The position numbers and the translations under genes are program-made. Positions 1-11,900 of a stretch of DNA of 31,721 nucleotides are shown here, in pieces. The stretch is taken from assembly GCA_036897095.1 (NCBI GenBank), contig JAYMSP010001475.1, positions 1-31,721 on the forward strand, written 5' to 3'. Source of the stretch: Plantago elongata (taxonomy: Eukaryota; Streptophyta; Magnoliopsida; Lamiales; Plantaginaceae). The number at the start of each line of letters is the position of its first letter. Within the stretch, counting starts at the first letter, position 1. Below the pieces are notes generated by a model, which was not told the DNA's origin, did not search any database, and worked only from the letters and a program-made list of their open reading frames with translations.

Positions 1-3000
1 TACTCGCCATTTATTTTATTTAGAAGAACTTTCTTATGAAGTATTGTATAACTCTAGAACTAAGAATAAATACTAAATGATAAATAACTCCTCCAAATAA
101 AATGTAATACTATGTATAAGGACTCTTCTTTATAGTAAATCTAAGTGCTCCCATTATAGTGTGAATTATATAGAATACATTTTTACTTAGAGTCATTGAC
201 CCTGTTAGATAATAACGTAAAGTGCGTATCTCCTCTATGTTATGCTATGTTATAGAAGCGGCTTAATCAAGCACTAAAATAAGGCATAACTCATAGTTGT
301 AATAAATATTTAAAGCTATAGGGCACATGAACTCCTAATTCTTTATGAAAATATATTTTAAGGTGATATGAATAAGGAGAGAGCTTAACAAATCTTATAC
401 TAAATAATGTTATAAATCTTAAATTAATAAGTACCTTTATTTATTCCTTCTTAATAGAATAGAGCAATACTATTGCTACAAGATGCTACATAGAGAGTCA
501 TTTTTTTTTACACCCTTTATTATAAAAATATACACTTAATGAAGAGAGAAACAATAAATATCGGAGATATTTTTGTAAATTATTAAATAGGTTAAGAAGC
601 AACTCTAAGGCATGCTTTTAAAAGGAAAATGTGTAACTACATTCTTTTTATAGGAGAATGTATTAAAAAGTGAGTAAGATACCTTAAAGGTTTTATTACT
701 AAGAGTATATATTCATTAAAAATAGGAGACTCTCCCTAAGCCATATAAGTTATAAATGTCTACGAAAGAGTAAAGGTACACTCTTATATTAGCTGTATTC
801 GCATGATTCAAAGTATGTAGATATTTTCATTTATTCTATTCACTAAGGGAAGTGTTCTATTATTTAGAATCTTACTCTAATTGAATTATATAATAAGCAG
901 CTTCCCTCTATAGATTATAAAGGGTGTAATTGTACTTTACTCCTTTCTTTATGAAATAGAATTAAGAAAGTGCCTTAGTATATAAAATACAGCGCTCCCT
1001 ATAAAACTCTAGTAGATATGTATAATAAAACAAGAGAATAGTAGTATTCTCTTTACCTTTATAATTAAGAATGACTTGTATTTTCATTATGCAATATTCT
1101 CTTTTTCTATAACAAAGTGCCTCAAATAATTGAGAAATAGTTACGCTATTATTGTAAAGTATTCCCTTAGCTACTATACTAAAATTATGACATAAGATAT
1201 CTCTAAGACCCTAAATTAAGGTGAAGTCACTCAGCCCTCTATATTTAAATTATAAAGAAGACTCTACTCTTTGTTATATAGAAATGCTTTATTATTTATT
1301 AGAATACAAAGGGACAATGTAGACTATATAAAATAAACTAGCATGTCTTAATGAAGTAATAGCTTATAAATAGAATACTTTAGTTTTCATACATATTTAA
1401 AAAAAGCAGCACTCCCTTATAAAATAATTATATACTACTAAGAGAAGAGTATATTTAAATACTTACTAGAAAATGTTTCCCTTGAATAAAAAGACAGAGA
1501 CTGCTAGAGTTTTATACTTAACATTATTTTATAAATAAGAGATATGACTCACAAAATATTTAGTGCTAAAGTGCTAAGACACAAAGGAGAAAGTACTCGA
1601 ATAACTTCATTTTAAGTATATTCCATAAAGTACTGGATGAATAAGATAGAATAAGGCTCTCCTTTTACATTTCACAAAATATATTTTTATAATCATTTAG
1701 TATATTTGAGTGATTTCTCCCTTTTAGTAGGTAAATATCTATACTGGTTCTGAAAGATGTCTAAAGCATGAATAACTTTATAGTAAGAAATCCCTACAAA
1801 CAACAAGATAAATAGGATATACTAGTAAATTTAAAATCGTAATAAAGAGGCTTTGATGATTACTATTCTACGGGTAGCAATATAAAACTATATATTAAGG
1901 AGTAAGTTTGGCTTTTTTTACTCTATAAATACAATTGGTAAAATAATTAAGTACGTATACTTTATAAGGGAATCATTTATCTTAGTATAAATAAAGTGAG
2001 TGAGAAGTATACTCTTTAAAGAACATACGCTAGAGTACTCCTTCATAGAATAATAAATAACTAGTATATTATAAGGTCAAGCGCGTCTCTTTAACATACA
2101 ATATTTGTTTAAAAGAGTGCCTAAATACGCCCATGATTATTTAGATGATTTACTAATATAGCAGACGTTTACTCTTTAAGATATAGAACATCCTTTACAT
2201 ATATGGCAAAATTGGCTTTATAATATTCAGTAATTCTCTTAGCAATAAATAATGGTGTACTAGAATATGTGCGTGACTCAAGATATACAAACACGTGATT
2301 AAGTCTTATATATTAGGGAATGCATTTACCTTTTCAATTCTAAATTATGCATATTTACTAAGTAAAAGGGAAAACTCTCTTCTTTCAAGGATACTGTCTC
2401 CTAAATAGAGTAGCACCCTCTTCGCCAAGTTAGAGGTATTTTATAAAAGAAGCTTACGTATTTTTTGTTATAAATTATAAATAAGTATAGCTAAAGGTAC
2501 AATTAATAGAAAGCAATAGAATGAGTACTACCCAGTTAAAGATATATGTACTTTCATAATAAAAGAGTCTAGTCTTAGTGAGCCCTTCTTACGTATAAGA
2601 CTTGGTATATACGTAATCTCTATCTATTATTATTATGAAAGTACCCTAGCAAGTATTATTAATAACTTATTTTAAGCCTAACTATTAATAGTGTCTTAGG
2701 CAATCTCTTCTATAAAACTCTTCTATAAAAGATAACAAGGAATAGCGTCTTCTCCCATATAACTTGTAAGATAAGCAAGTGACTTAAGATTCTACGTAAT
2801 TTTTATAAGGACTTGATATTCTAATAGAAATACTAGGTTGCTTCCTAGAAACTACCCTTTTCACTATGACATTAGTTAGATACTTATATTCAAGGCAAAA
2901 CTTTATGCCTATAATAACTTGAATACCCTAATAAGATAATTATAGAGGGGAGCTCGAGTGCATACATCCCGAGTGTTAGTGATAAAGGGGTGATATGACT

Positions 3001-4590
3001 TAATTATTAAGGCTCAAATACAGAGGTATAGGTGAGATTGTAATTTCTTTCTTTTTCCCCTAAACCTAAAGTATTAATTATAAATTAAGATGAGCATAGT
3101 TATTCCATCTTCTTCCATGAAGTCTTACTTGTTTGTTAAATAATATGTTTAAGAATATGTACGGTATAACCTATAAGATTCTATTTGACTATATTTTTTT
3201 TAAGGAAAAGCATATTAACTTTTTATAGAAGAAAGAAAATGTTTTCTATTCTAATGAAGTCTTATGTAAAAGGTAACTCTTAGCATACCTTAAGAAAGTA
3301 AGGGGTAATGAATGAAAACTATGTATACTCTTCAAACCTTAATTAGTATTAGGTAATCTTCCCCTTAGTGCCTTATAAAATATAAAATTGCCTAAAAAGC
3401 TAAGATAGAAAAGGCCCCTTTTCACCAATTCAATCTCTAAGAAGAATTTTAAGTGCATACCTAACTTTTCCCTTATATTATAGAAGGAGCTTGTCCCTAA
3501 TAGATAAGACTTAATTAAGCTATTAAGTAAAAATAATATGCCCTTTCTTCTTTAACAAAAGATTGTGTTATATAATTTAAGCTGCCCCTTTTTCTCTAGT
3601 AATTATAAATGACTAGGAAGAATTTATCCCTTTTTATAAACTATAGACTTAGAGGAGTTTACCTATTATACTTTATACCTAAGAGGCTTAGCTAGACTAT
3701 TTATAAATAAATATTTTCTACTTAGAGAGGAGATAGAAACGTACTTTATATTAGTGAGTCTTTTACTTATACTTAAGGAGAAAAGCTTTGGTTTATACCT
3801 ATAGATCTATAAAGAGAAAGTACTTTTTTCCCTTATATCTTAAAAAAAGGCTCGACTTTTTATAGAATGAAATACGTACCTTAGAGAACTCTTTACTAGT
3901 GTAGCATATTATTTAAGAGATTACGCATCCTTTATCTTATATCTTTAGATTTTATACTTAAATTTAAGATGCAAACTAAGGGAAGAGAGCTGCCTTTACT
4001 TTAATATAAGAATATAGTAGTTATTTAGTAAAGGGGTATACCCTTCCTTAAGGAAAAAATAAGACTCTTACTTTTTTTTAGATATAATATAACTAGGGAT
4101 ATATCTTCCCTCTTAAATTTAATATTAATTAATGTAAAATATGAAGAGTCTAATCCTCTCTTATAGAAGGCGTAAAGGGAAGGTACTCTCTTCTGTTAAG
4201 TGTAAGTTTCTCTTAATATTTTTAGTGTTATAGATGTCTTAAGGCACTGATAAGTTATAAGGAAATATTGCTATCTTCTTACTTAAAGAAGCTATAAATA
4301 CTTTATAATATAATGCTATGATCTCTTAACGAACTCTATAAATATTTTTATAAAGGGTATCATACTTTATCTCTTTATGTAAGGTAACAGTAATTCTTAT
4401 AAAGTACTTTCTCTAGCTCTTATACTAAAAAAGTCGGGCATTCTATTCTTCCCTATTAATACGTACAAATAGATTCCAGTAGCAAAACTACATTACTTAA
4501 GTGATAACATAGGTACTTTATTCTACTAAGTTCTTTAAGCTACTTGCCTAAGATATTTATATACGCTAAAGAGTATTTACCTAAGAGGAT
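1..4590. other. RIP-degraded AT-rich DNA, no gene
   Basis: No open frame of useful length, RNA gene or recognisable transposon domain is visible on either strand. TpA-rich words (ttataa, ctta, taag, gtac) dominate, and CpA and TpG are scarce, as expected when duplicated fungal DNA has been mutated C to T at CpA on both strands. Short GC-richer clusters such as gtgctcc or gagagtc recur every few tens of bases between AT-rich spacers. The parent repeats are too decayed to identify by eye. The only clear small repeat is a 13-base tandem duplication at 2705-2730. A relic of LTR retrotransposons or DNA transposons is the likely origin, by inference from how RIP works. Confidence 0.75.
2705..2730. 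repeat. 13-base perfect tandem duplication
   Basis: The unit ctcttctataaaa occurs twice head to tail with no mismatch (2705-2717 and 2718-2730). Identical adjacent copies inside heavily mutated DNA suggest a recent slippage duplication made after the mutation stopped. No function is implied. Confidence 0.85.
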
Positions 4591-5640
4591 TAAGAAGGGC
4601 CCAAGATTTACAACATTTTCTAAAGAAAGGTAGTTTGCGGGCTAGATCATAAATAAAGTAGCGGCATACAAAATATTCTATTTGATAAACGGACGTATTA
4701 TGCAGTCTTTCCAGAGAAACAAAGGAAAAAATAATAAAATTTCAAAGAATTCCTTTATACTTTAATTTACTTAAATTTCTACTTAACAAGAACGGTTTCT
4801 GATTTCTTTGTTACAGCGATAATTATATTCTTCTTTCGTAAGGATTTCCTCACTCTCGGGTTTCTTATTAAAGAAAAGTAAGAGGTATTTGCCACATCTA
4901 TTAAGTCTAAAGAGTTCCCTTACATACTAGTTTTTCTACGGCTATATATAAGCTAACAATAAAATGTTATAGTTCCTTTACTTTTTGCGTTTTTTATTAT
5001 TATGACTTGTGAATCTCCCGCCTCATTAGGAGCATTAATATTGTCCCCTAACTCTCTTATTTTTTCATGTTTTATTTTATTACAATTCGTCGTACTTATT
5101 TAATAAACAACATCTTTCTTTCATAAACGGCAGAAGGGTATGGTTATATAAAAATAGCAAGTAAGTTGGGCGCAGGTACTTTTCGATTAATTGCTTAGTA
5201 TGTATTCTCTTTGTCGTAGTATTAACTAGAAGTCCTTCTGAATCCTTATTTTATAAGCGGGTTTACATCTATTCATGGTAATCTTTATACTTCATTAAAC
5301 AAAGCTACTCATTACACATACAAGGTACAAGGCCAAAGTCTCGCGTCCAATCTTTAACTAGAATATAGTTATCAAATTTAAAGAGCCCAACTTTATAGTT
5401 TGGGAAAAAATTAATAAAGTAATTGTCAGGAAATGATCAGATCACCTTACTTAGATATTTATAAATTTGTGAAAAAGAAAGAACGTGCCTCCTGGAAATA
5501 ATTCATAGGTATAAATATTTGGGGTGTGTAACCAGTAAACCCTGTTTTAGAGCGAAAGATAAAAGATATATGAATATAATGCGAAAAACAAAAGGAAAAG
5601 ACTCACTAAATATGGTAAAGAGCGACACCCACGAGTACTT
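4591..5640. other. Low-RIP island of unknown origin
   Basis: This roughly 1 kb stretch differs sharply from both flanks because CpA and TpG are kept. In 4981-5040 I count 6 CpA+TpG against 3 ApC+GpT, and TpA:ApT is 6:7; in typical flanks the corresponding values are about 0.2 and about 2. It may be a later insertion, a single-copy sequence that RIP did not recognise, or an old segment shielded from pairing. Frames are short: the best are 47 sense codons on the plus strand (4963-5103 including the stop) and 47 on the minus strand (4786-4926), both within chance. I see no terminal repeats, target duplication, tRNA or rRNA signature, and I cannot name an origin. Boundaries are accurate to perhaps 50 bases. 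Confidence 0.6.
5281..5400. other. CpA-only strand-biased patch
   Basis: Inside the low-RIP island I count 11 CpA and no TpG over 120 bases. If the ancestor had similar numbers of both, the missing TpG sites mean that the minus-strand CpA cytosines were lost while the plus-strand ones survived. It could also simply be an A- and C-rich unmutated sequence. Confidence 0.45.
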
Positions 5641-6240
5641 TTATAAATGAAAAGAAGTTACTACCTCTTAGTATACTAATTCATTATAAATGAAACTTAA
5701 AGGTTTATTTAATAAAGGCTTAATAATGCCCTGTGTAATAAGTAGGACTCTCCTTATATTATAGTATAGGTTACCACTTAAGTAAAAGTATTAATTAGTT
5801 TACTTTAATATAAATTACTTTGTACAAGAGAGGAATATATCCCTTCATACTTTTTTTATTAAATTACATAGAATATACTTAAGCAACCTATTTATTACTC
5901 TGTAAGATATGCTTTTGTAAAAACTCACTCCCCTAAGGTATTGCACTATTTCTTATAACTTTTATAAAGTATAAAGGGAGAAGTAAATATCCTTCTATCT
6001 ATATCAACTATAATTCTTAATTTTTTTGGTAATTAAAAAGTAAACTATCTTACTCGTAGGAAGAAAAGCATACGCTCCTTTATAAAGTATACGAGTCATT
6101 AAGACAAGTAAAATAGTCCCCATCTATCGAGTCATTCTTGTATCAGCACTTATAAATAAAATGAAGATTCCACAATGATATGCCTTGTAGATTAGCATGT
6201 AAACCAATTATAGCTTTATACTTATATAACAGAGTACCCA
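5641..6240. other. RIP-degraded AT-rich spacer, no gene
   Basis: The typical mutated pattern resumes here: many TpA, few CpA or TpG, and frequent aagtac, ctccc and ttataa words. I see no gene, RNA or element boundary. It separates the island before it from the mosaic after it. Confidence 0.7.
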
Positions 6241-6241
6241 G

Positions 6242-6257
6242 TATTAATTAATTAATA
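6242..6257. repeat. TTAA-type simple repeat, 16-base palindrome
   Basis: tattaattaattaata reads the same on both strands. It is a short simple-sequence run of the kind expected in AT-rich DNA, near the left edge of the mosaic region. Confidence 0.8.
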
Positions 6258-6420
6258 GATTTAAGTATATATATAGGAGGATTACTTACTAGCTAGAATA
6301 AGATATATACACGTCTGGGATACATAGTTAATCGAAAATGTAAGGAAGGAAAGCCCTAAAAAGATTGCTTATTAGTTAGATCACTATCCCTCTTATAATT
6401 TGTATACCTCGATAATATGC

Positions 6421-6660
6421 GATGATTTTTATGTGTTGAATACTTAAATTAAAGACTGGTGTGTACAATGTTGGATATCTTAAAATTCCTAATTTTGGTA
6501 GGTAAGTAATGTGTATGTAGTAAATGCTATATACAAATAAATATGAATATTCCTCTGGGGTATGGGTATATAAAATAGTATAATAGTAGGACGTGTACTA
6601 GGGCATGTTTTGTATATAATAGGAAATAGAATCTAACCCAAGTGATATTGTGATCTTTGG
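6421..6660. other. TpG-biased patch, signature of one-strand RIP
   Basis: I count 23 TpG against 4 CpA over 240 bases. RIP deaminates C in CpA; if only the plus strand is hit, CpA is lost while TpG (CpA of the minus strand) stays. The G excess over C agrees: 14 to 5 in 6541-6600. No open frame or RNA feature accompanies it. Confidence 0.6.
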
Positions 6661-6682
6661 ACTACCAAGATATCACAATGTC
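6644..6682. repeat. 39-base imperfect inverted repeat with 4-base loop
   Basis: The left arm (6644-6660, containing attgtgat and ctttgg) pairs with the right arm (6665-6682, containing ccaag and atcacaat) around the loop acta. The core of 8 bases attgtgat/atcacaat is perfect; the outer three pairs include one G-T pair, and there are small bulges near the loop. About 16 pairs form. Its GC content is higher than most hairpins in this window. It could be the collapsed end of a small inverted-repeat element or a chance fold. No target duplication is obvious. Confidence 0.6.
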
Positions 6683-7967
6683 TCTCTTTTTATTAAGTAA
6701 TCTATGTAGTATATATAAAGAATCTACCCACAAATATTATTATTACTTTGATCTATATAACTTACTTATATCTAATAAGCCCTTCTTAATAAGTACTTCA
6801 TAATATTTATAATAAATTCTAATTGTAAGTATACGAAGATCCTATGTAATACTAGTGTTAGTACTAGATGGAGTTATATTTGTGAATAGGTGGTCGATAT
6901 AGTAAACATCCGCTTGGAAAGACCCGGATTAGGCAGAGACTTATTATTGGATTTTGTATTGGAAATGTAATATGTTTAAGCTCAGTTCTTTACTATAATA
7001 AATAATTAATTATACGTAATACTATATATATTTCTCTTATTATTTTCATAGTAACTAGATTAGATGTACTTACCCAAAATGATTCTGTTGATAGCGAAAC
7101 CTAGTTTATTAGAAAATTAGAATTTGTTCTTGTATGTATAACAAGAGAAAAGTACTTTAACTAATGAACCATCTAAAGCTATAAAATAAGCTTTAAAGGA
7201 GTGTGCTTGCTTCAGGAACTACTTCTTTTTTTTAAGCATAAAAACACTACTATAATTTAATTGTACTATTAATGTTACCCCAATTTAGGAAGGAATTAAA
7301 CACATGCTGGTCTAGTATCTAGTTATAGTTAATGTAAAGAACTTAATAAAATCTTTAAAAGATGTACCTCGGAGCATATCATATCGTATTAGTAAGTAGG
7401 TTATTTTATATATATAATAAAACAGAATAGAGTATAATGTTCTTACTAAACATCATAGTGGACTTGAGTTATTACTCTATAGCAAGTATACAAAAGAGAC
7501 ACGTTACTAAATATAAATAGCTTCTAGTGAAATACTTTTTCGTCGTGTACTACTTGTCTTGTGCCTTTATAGAATAGTTGTTATCTATAATTAATGTACT
7601 TTGCTTTCCTTAAACCTCTTTCTTAACCCGGCATTGAACTTATATATAAAGGACTTCTGTTTACTATACAGACATTTAAAAAGAAAAGAGGGTATTATAA
7701 CTAAAGTATTCTTTATAAACTAAAGGAAAGGGGTTATAACAATCTTTCTTAAATCATTCAATTCCATTACAAGACTTAAGTTACTTTACTATAAATTAGG
7801 TGTAGGCTCCATCAAATATAAAAAGTTTTTCCTACGTAATTGGTAAAATCATTTATTACATACACTATTACACTACACAATATCTATTCTTTAATGAACT
7901 ATTTCGAAAGTCTTATCCTAATTTTTCTTTTTTATCTTGTATTTCGTACTTCCTTCTACATATAAAA

Positions 7968-8216
7968 ATGTTCTTTTATGATATGGTTTATGTTTTACAA
8001 GCATTTCCACAATTTTGGATGATATTTTACTTTTTTCTATCAGGGATCAGATCTATAGTTTCTCTTAGGTTAAAAAGATATATTTATAAATTTCTGAGTA
8101 AATTAGTAAGCTATAATACATGCAAAGAACTTTTTTCTGTTTCTATGCCCCCTTATAAAAAACTATCATTAGTTAATATAGAATCCTTAGCAATATCTAA
8201 TATAGGATTACTTTAG
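7968..8216 (+). other. 82-codon open frame, probably not a gene
   Basis: This is the longest uninterrupted ATG-to-stop frame in the window. It lies in a patch that keeps CpA and TpG, which is why stops are fewer. The predicted peptide starts MFFYDMVYVLQAFPQFW, has a hydrophobic stretch over about residues 6-28, then a basic segment around RLKRYIYKFLSK (about residues 34-45). I recognise no family, no intron signals and no promoter. A frame this long is rare but possible by chance in about 190 kb of six-frame sequence. It could alternatively be a shard of a transposon protein. I would not annotate it as a gene without a homologue or transcript. Confidence 0.15.
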
Positions 8217-8400
8217 AAGACAAGTAAAGTATTGAAAGAAAGAGATAACTAAAGATTCTATTTAAGAAAGGACCTATGAAATTTTTGGAATAAATATTAC
8301 ACTTAATATAGTATTGTCTTTGCTATAAAATAAATCTTTCCTATACTATGTTCTATAATTTTAGACCTTAAGAAAGATTTCTGACTTTTAATTACATTCA

Positions 8401-8760
8401 GCCTAGTTTATAGTTTAGGGACTAAGTGAGTACTATATCCGCCGAATTGTATGTAGCTACAACGGGGTTGTACATTTTTCCTAAATTTATGTTGGTTGTC
8501 ATTTTACTTCGATGGATAAATCTATAGTGTACGTTGTTAGTAGTCTTTCTTTTTCAAAGTATATTTAAATAATTATTTAATATGGTATTGGTATACATCT
8601 GGATAAGTATAGAATTCTACGTTCTAAATAATTCTAGTATAATGGTATGGTTTAGTTGCTTTCTTTTATTGCATAGAGACTTGGAAATCAAATAAAAAGT
8701 AGTACTGTGCAGAAGATTGTCGTTGACTGTAGTGTATATAGTCTTGTTGCTTAAGGTAAA
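8401..8760. other. Second TpG-biased patch
   Basis: I count about 26 TpG and 7 CpA over 360 bases, and G exceeds C in its last part (28 to 11 in 8641-8760). This has the same polarity as the patch at 6421-6660. In 8641-8700 TpA:ApT is 5:6, so mutation is light. There is no supported gene. A perfect 10-base palindrome, tgtagctaca, sits at 8452-8461, which is unremarkable. Confidence 0.5.
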
Positions 8761-8900
8761 TATAATCTATGACTAATAATATGACGTGTCTCTTCTTACC
8801 CTTCACTAAAATTTGAGTATATCTACGTAAAATAGTCTAGTATACATTATATTTTTTCACTATAAAAATTAGTTTAATATAGTAGAATACAATGTCCTCC

Positions 8901-11900
8901 CTATATTTTTAGGTACTTATACCTATACGTATTGTATAATTTATATACGAGGTATATAGTTTTATGGAGGTATTTCTTCCTCCTTTAAGTTATATCTCTT
9001 GCCCTCCCTAGTAAATTCTATCTTGAGTGCACCAAAACCCTTAGTGTTGTCTGCTATACCTTATATAATATTTCCCTTAGGATCCTATATAACTTAACTA
9101 AGACTAAATTGTTAATGCCCCTTTTTTCTATTCTATACTTTCTAGCTGAAAATTACCTATACAAAAAGCTTAGGCCTAGCAACTAGTAAATAAGATATAT
9201 TCTTAATTCCTCTCTTTATTTATTTTTACCACTTTCCTTACAGGTACTATAACTATAGTATTACTTGCGCATTTGTAATAGACTTATATATATAGTGGCT
9301 TAAGAAAGCTTGTGCGTTATATTTATACACTATAATTTTAATAATATTATAGATAATGCATGCTCTTATTTTAGGTTTTTCTTATTAACAATAGTCACTT
9401 TTATTTATAAAACGAAAAGGAAAATGTACCCTCAGCTTTATTTTACACAAGCTTTTAGTAAAGAAATGCTGCTTAGAAAGGTTTACTATATACTCTATTA
9501 AAACTGACTCATTTATGTAGATCTTATAGAAGGGTGCGGGCATACTCTCTTTATGTACTATACTTTTTATTAAATAACTCTAAAATAAGCCTCAATTATA
9601 AAGGAACTACTATGCTATGATATTTTTCTTGCCCTATAAAATAGAAGTAAAGTAAACATCTAAACTCTAGAAATAATATTTAAGTAAAGTATAAATCTTC
9701 ATTTAATCTAGAATTCCTCTTAATCTTAAGATAGGAAGGGTAACAATCTATATATATAATAAGCCATATAAATGCTAGTTTGGTAATTCCTCCGCATCCT
9801 CTCTTACCGATTATTTAAAGTAATTCTATGCCTTAAGAAATGCAACCCTTTACTAAATAAGTGCATAGATTATACAAGAAATGAAGGGTGATAATAGCTA
9901 CTTAAGAGTATTACTAAATAATAGGTGTCTTACCTAAGAGAAAGTATGCGCTACTTACCCTAGTATTTTCTTAAGAAGTATAAGAGGGAGTATTTCCTTA
10001 TCATATATTAATGCCCGATTAAGTCTTGATCACAAGGCACTCAAAAGATCTTTACTAACTATTTACTACTAAAGCTCAGAGTATGTATCACCGTATAATA
10101 ATTATAGGCTCTATTTATTTTTTTAGAGCAGCTTTATATTATACTAAAGATTTATTATACTTTATAGATAGGAATAAGAAGGAACTTTCCCTTTGTTAGA
10201 GTTTTCTAACGGCAGAGTATACTATGTATTTTATTATACCTTATAAATACTAGAGTCATATAATTTAGATAGTTTATTATATTTTTTAGAGTATTAACCT
10301 ATACGTTTATTATTTATTAATACTTATACCTTAGCAAATGTTAGACAATTATTTTTTCATGTAACCTTATAATATTTATACTCTAGAAAGAAGGGAATAG
10401 AAATACCCACTACTATATATAATATATTATTTAAATGGACTTATTAAGTAGTAGACCTTTGCGCTTTCTATAATAATTTCTTTTTAGGTAAAAGAAGAGC
10501 ATTCCCTATGTATAATATATTTGCCCTTAATTATTAAAATGATTAGAGCGAGTAGCTTACCTTCCCTTATATTTTAGATACTGTTTAGAAATAACTTATA
10601 CCTTTGTCTAAGGAGCGTGTGCACTTATACTTTACTCTGAAGTATAAGAGTTAAAAATACCCTGCTATGTTAAGACTATATGAAAGACTACAGAATACTG
10701 ACTGTAGGAGAGAGGCTATTTACTTCCTGCATAATTAAGGGCTCGTGAAGTCCTTATAATTAGTGTTATATTTTAAGTACTTTCTCTTCTATAAAGTATC
10801 TAGGTATTATGTGTGAATCTTTGAAATATGAGAACTCTATCTAAAATATGTTATAAAAGTAGTTTCGCTTTAAAGCTATCTACTGAAGGTTTTAGACTAT
10901 ATAAGTTTTAAATTAATAATTGTTTTATTAGGGCAATTATCTCTTTTTTATCAAATGTATTTATAAGGTACAAGTAAATAGCCCCGTTTATAATAACTTA
11001 AACCTAAGATTAGTAATAGAATTATACTACACACTCTAGTCTTATTAAAGTATTCCATATTGTATTTAGTGTTACCATAGAGTTACTCCTAATATATCTA
11101 AGTAGAGTAATGAGACTGTTTAAAGAAAGAGCTTACATACTTTTCTTTAAGATAAATAAATAATAAGGGAACATTAAGGGAATGCCTATTACTAGTATGC
11201 AATAAGTTAGGCTTATCACGTAATTATAGGATACACTATGTAAGAGAGCAATCCTATCTTTATATATAATAGAAATAATAGAAGGTAAATACTAGAGTAT
11301 GTAAAAGCTACCTCCTTAAGTCTTAAGTACACTTAAATATATTTACTAAGAGAAGCTCACCTTTCATTATTGAACAAGTATAATTATTAAGCAAGGTACA
11401 TTCTTAGTTCATAGTCTTTTATAATTTCATAAATAGTTGCGCCATAAGTATTCTATTTCTCTCTTTAATAGTACATAATTTATAAGTGTACACTATAATA
11501 GGGTTCTTCTTTTTTTATAAGGGTGCCTTTTTATAGTTTTGTAAGGAAGCTCTCTCGTATAAAGAGTTGTATAGTAAAGAAGGTTAACTCACTAGCCTTT
11601 AAAGGGTATTTATTACTCAATTAAGTCATTAATAAATATTCATAGCTACAGGATTAAGTGTTTCTTCTATATACTAGATAAGTATCTTTTAATAAAAAAC
11701 AAATATAAAGGAAGGGAAAGTACTCTTTTCTCTTTATAAATTCTTTTGAATATGGAGGATACCAGGAAGTACTTAGCTCTTTGGGTACGTATAACTTAGA
11801 GAAGGGAATACTAGGATATAATTTTTTATATCTTACATTATTACAAAGACTTTATTATTAAATTATAATAGAGCACTATACTATGATATAGGAGAAAAAT

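Larger units (their letters stand above)
6241..8900. other. Mosaic of weakly mutated and strand-biased DNA
   Basis: TpG is much commoner here than in the flanks, and G exceeds C on the plus strand in parts (39 G to 14 C summed over 6481-6600 and 6841-6900). Within it lie two TpG-biased patches (6421-6660 and 8401-8760), a 39-base imperfect hairpin (6644-6682) and the longest open frame of the window (7968-8216). The middle, for example 7441-7500, is intermediate, with 4 CpA and 2 TpG. The whole may be one old repeat mutated unevenly, or several pieces. I could not find matching terminal repeats at its ends; a shared acacgtc near 6311 and, inverted, near 8785 is only 7 bases and not persuasive. 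Confidence 0.5.

Noticed and set aside
1209-1214. ccctaa, resembling a telomere repeat unit
   Set aside because: A single copy with no tandem array, as expected by chance.
4033-4044. gggtataccc palindrome
   Set aside because: A 10-base palindrome is common by chance in a window this long.
4786-5103. Two 47-codon frames on opposite strands in the low-RIP island, one very hydrophobic and mitochondrial-like in flavour
   Set aside because: Neither matches a protein I can recognise, and both lengths fit chance. A mitochondrial origin would need an alignment.
6311-8790. acacgtc near 6311 and its inverse near 8785 as possible terminal inverted repeats of one element
   Set aside because: Only 7 matching bases, with no extension and no target-site duplication visible.
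9310-9501. 63-codon plus-strand open frame
   Set aside because: It begins with TTG, has no recognisable domain, and its length is expected by chance in a six-frame scan of this window.
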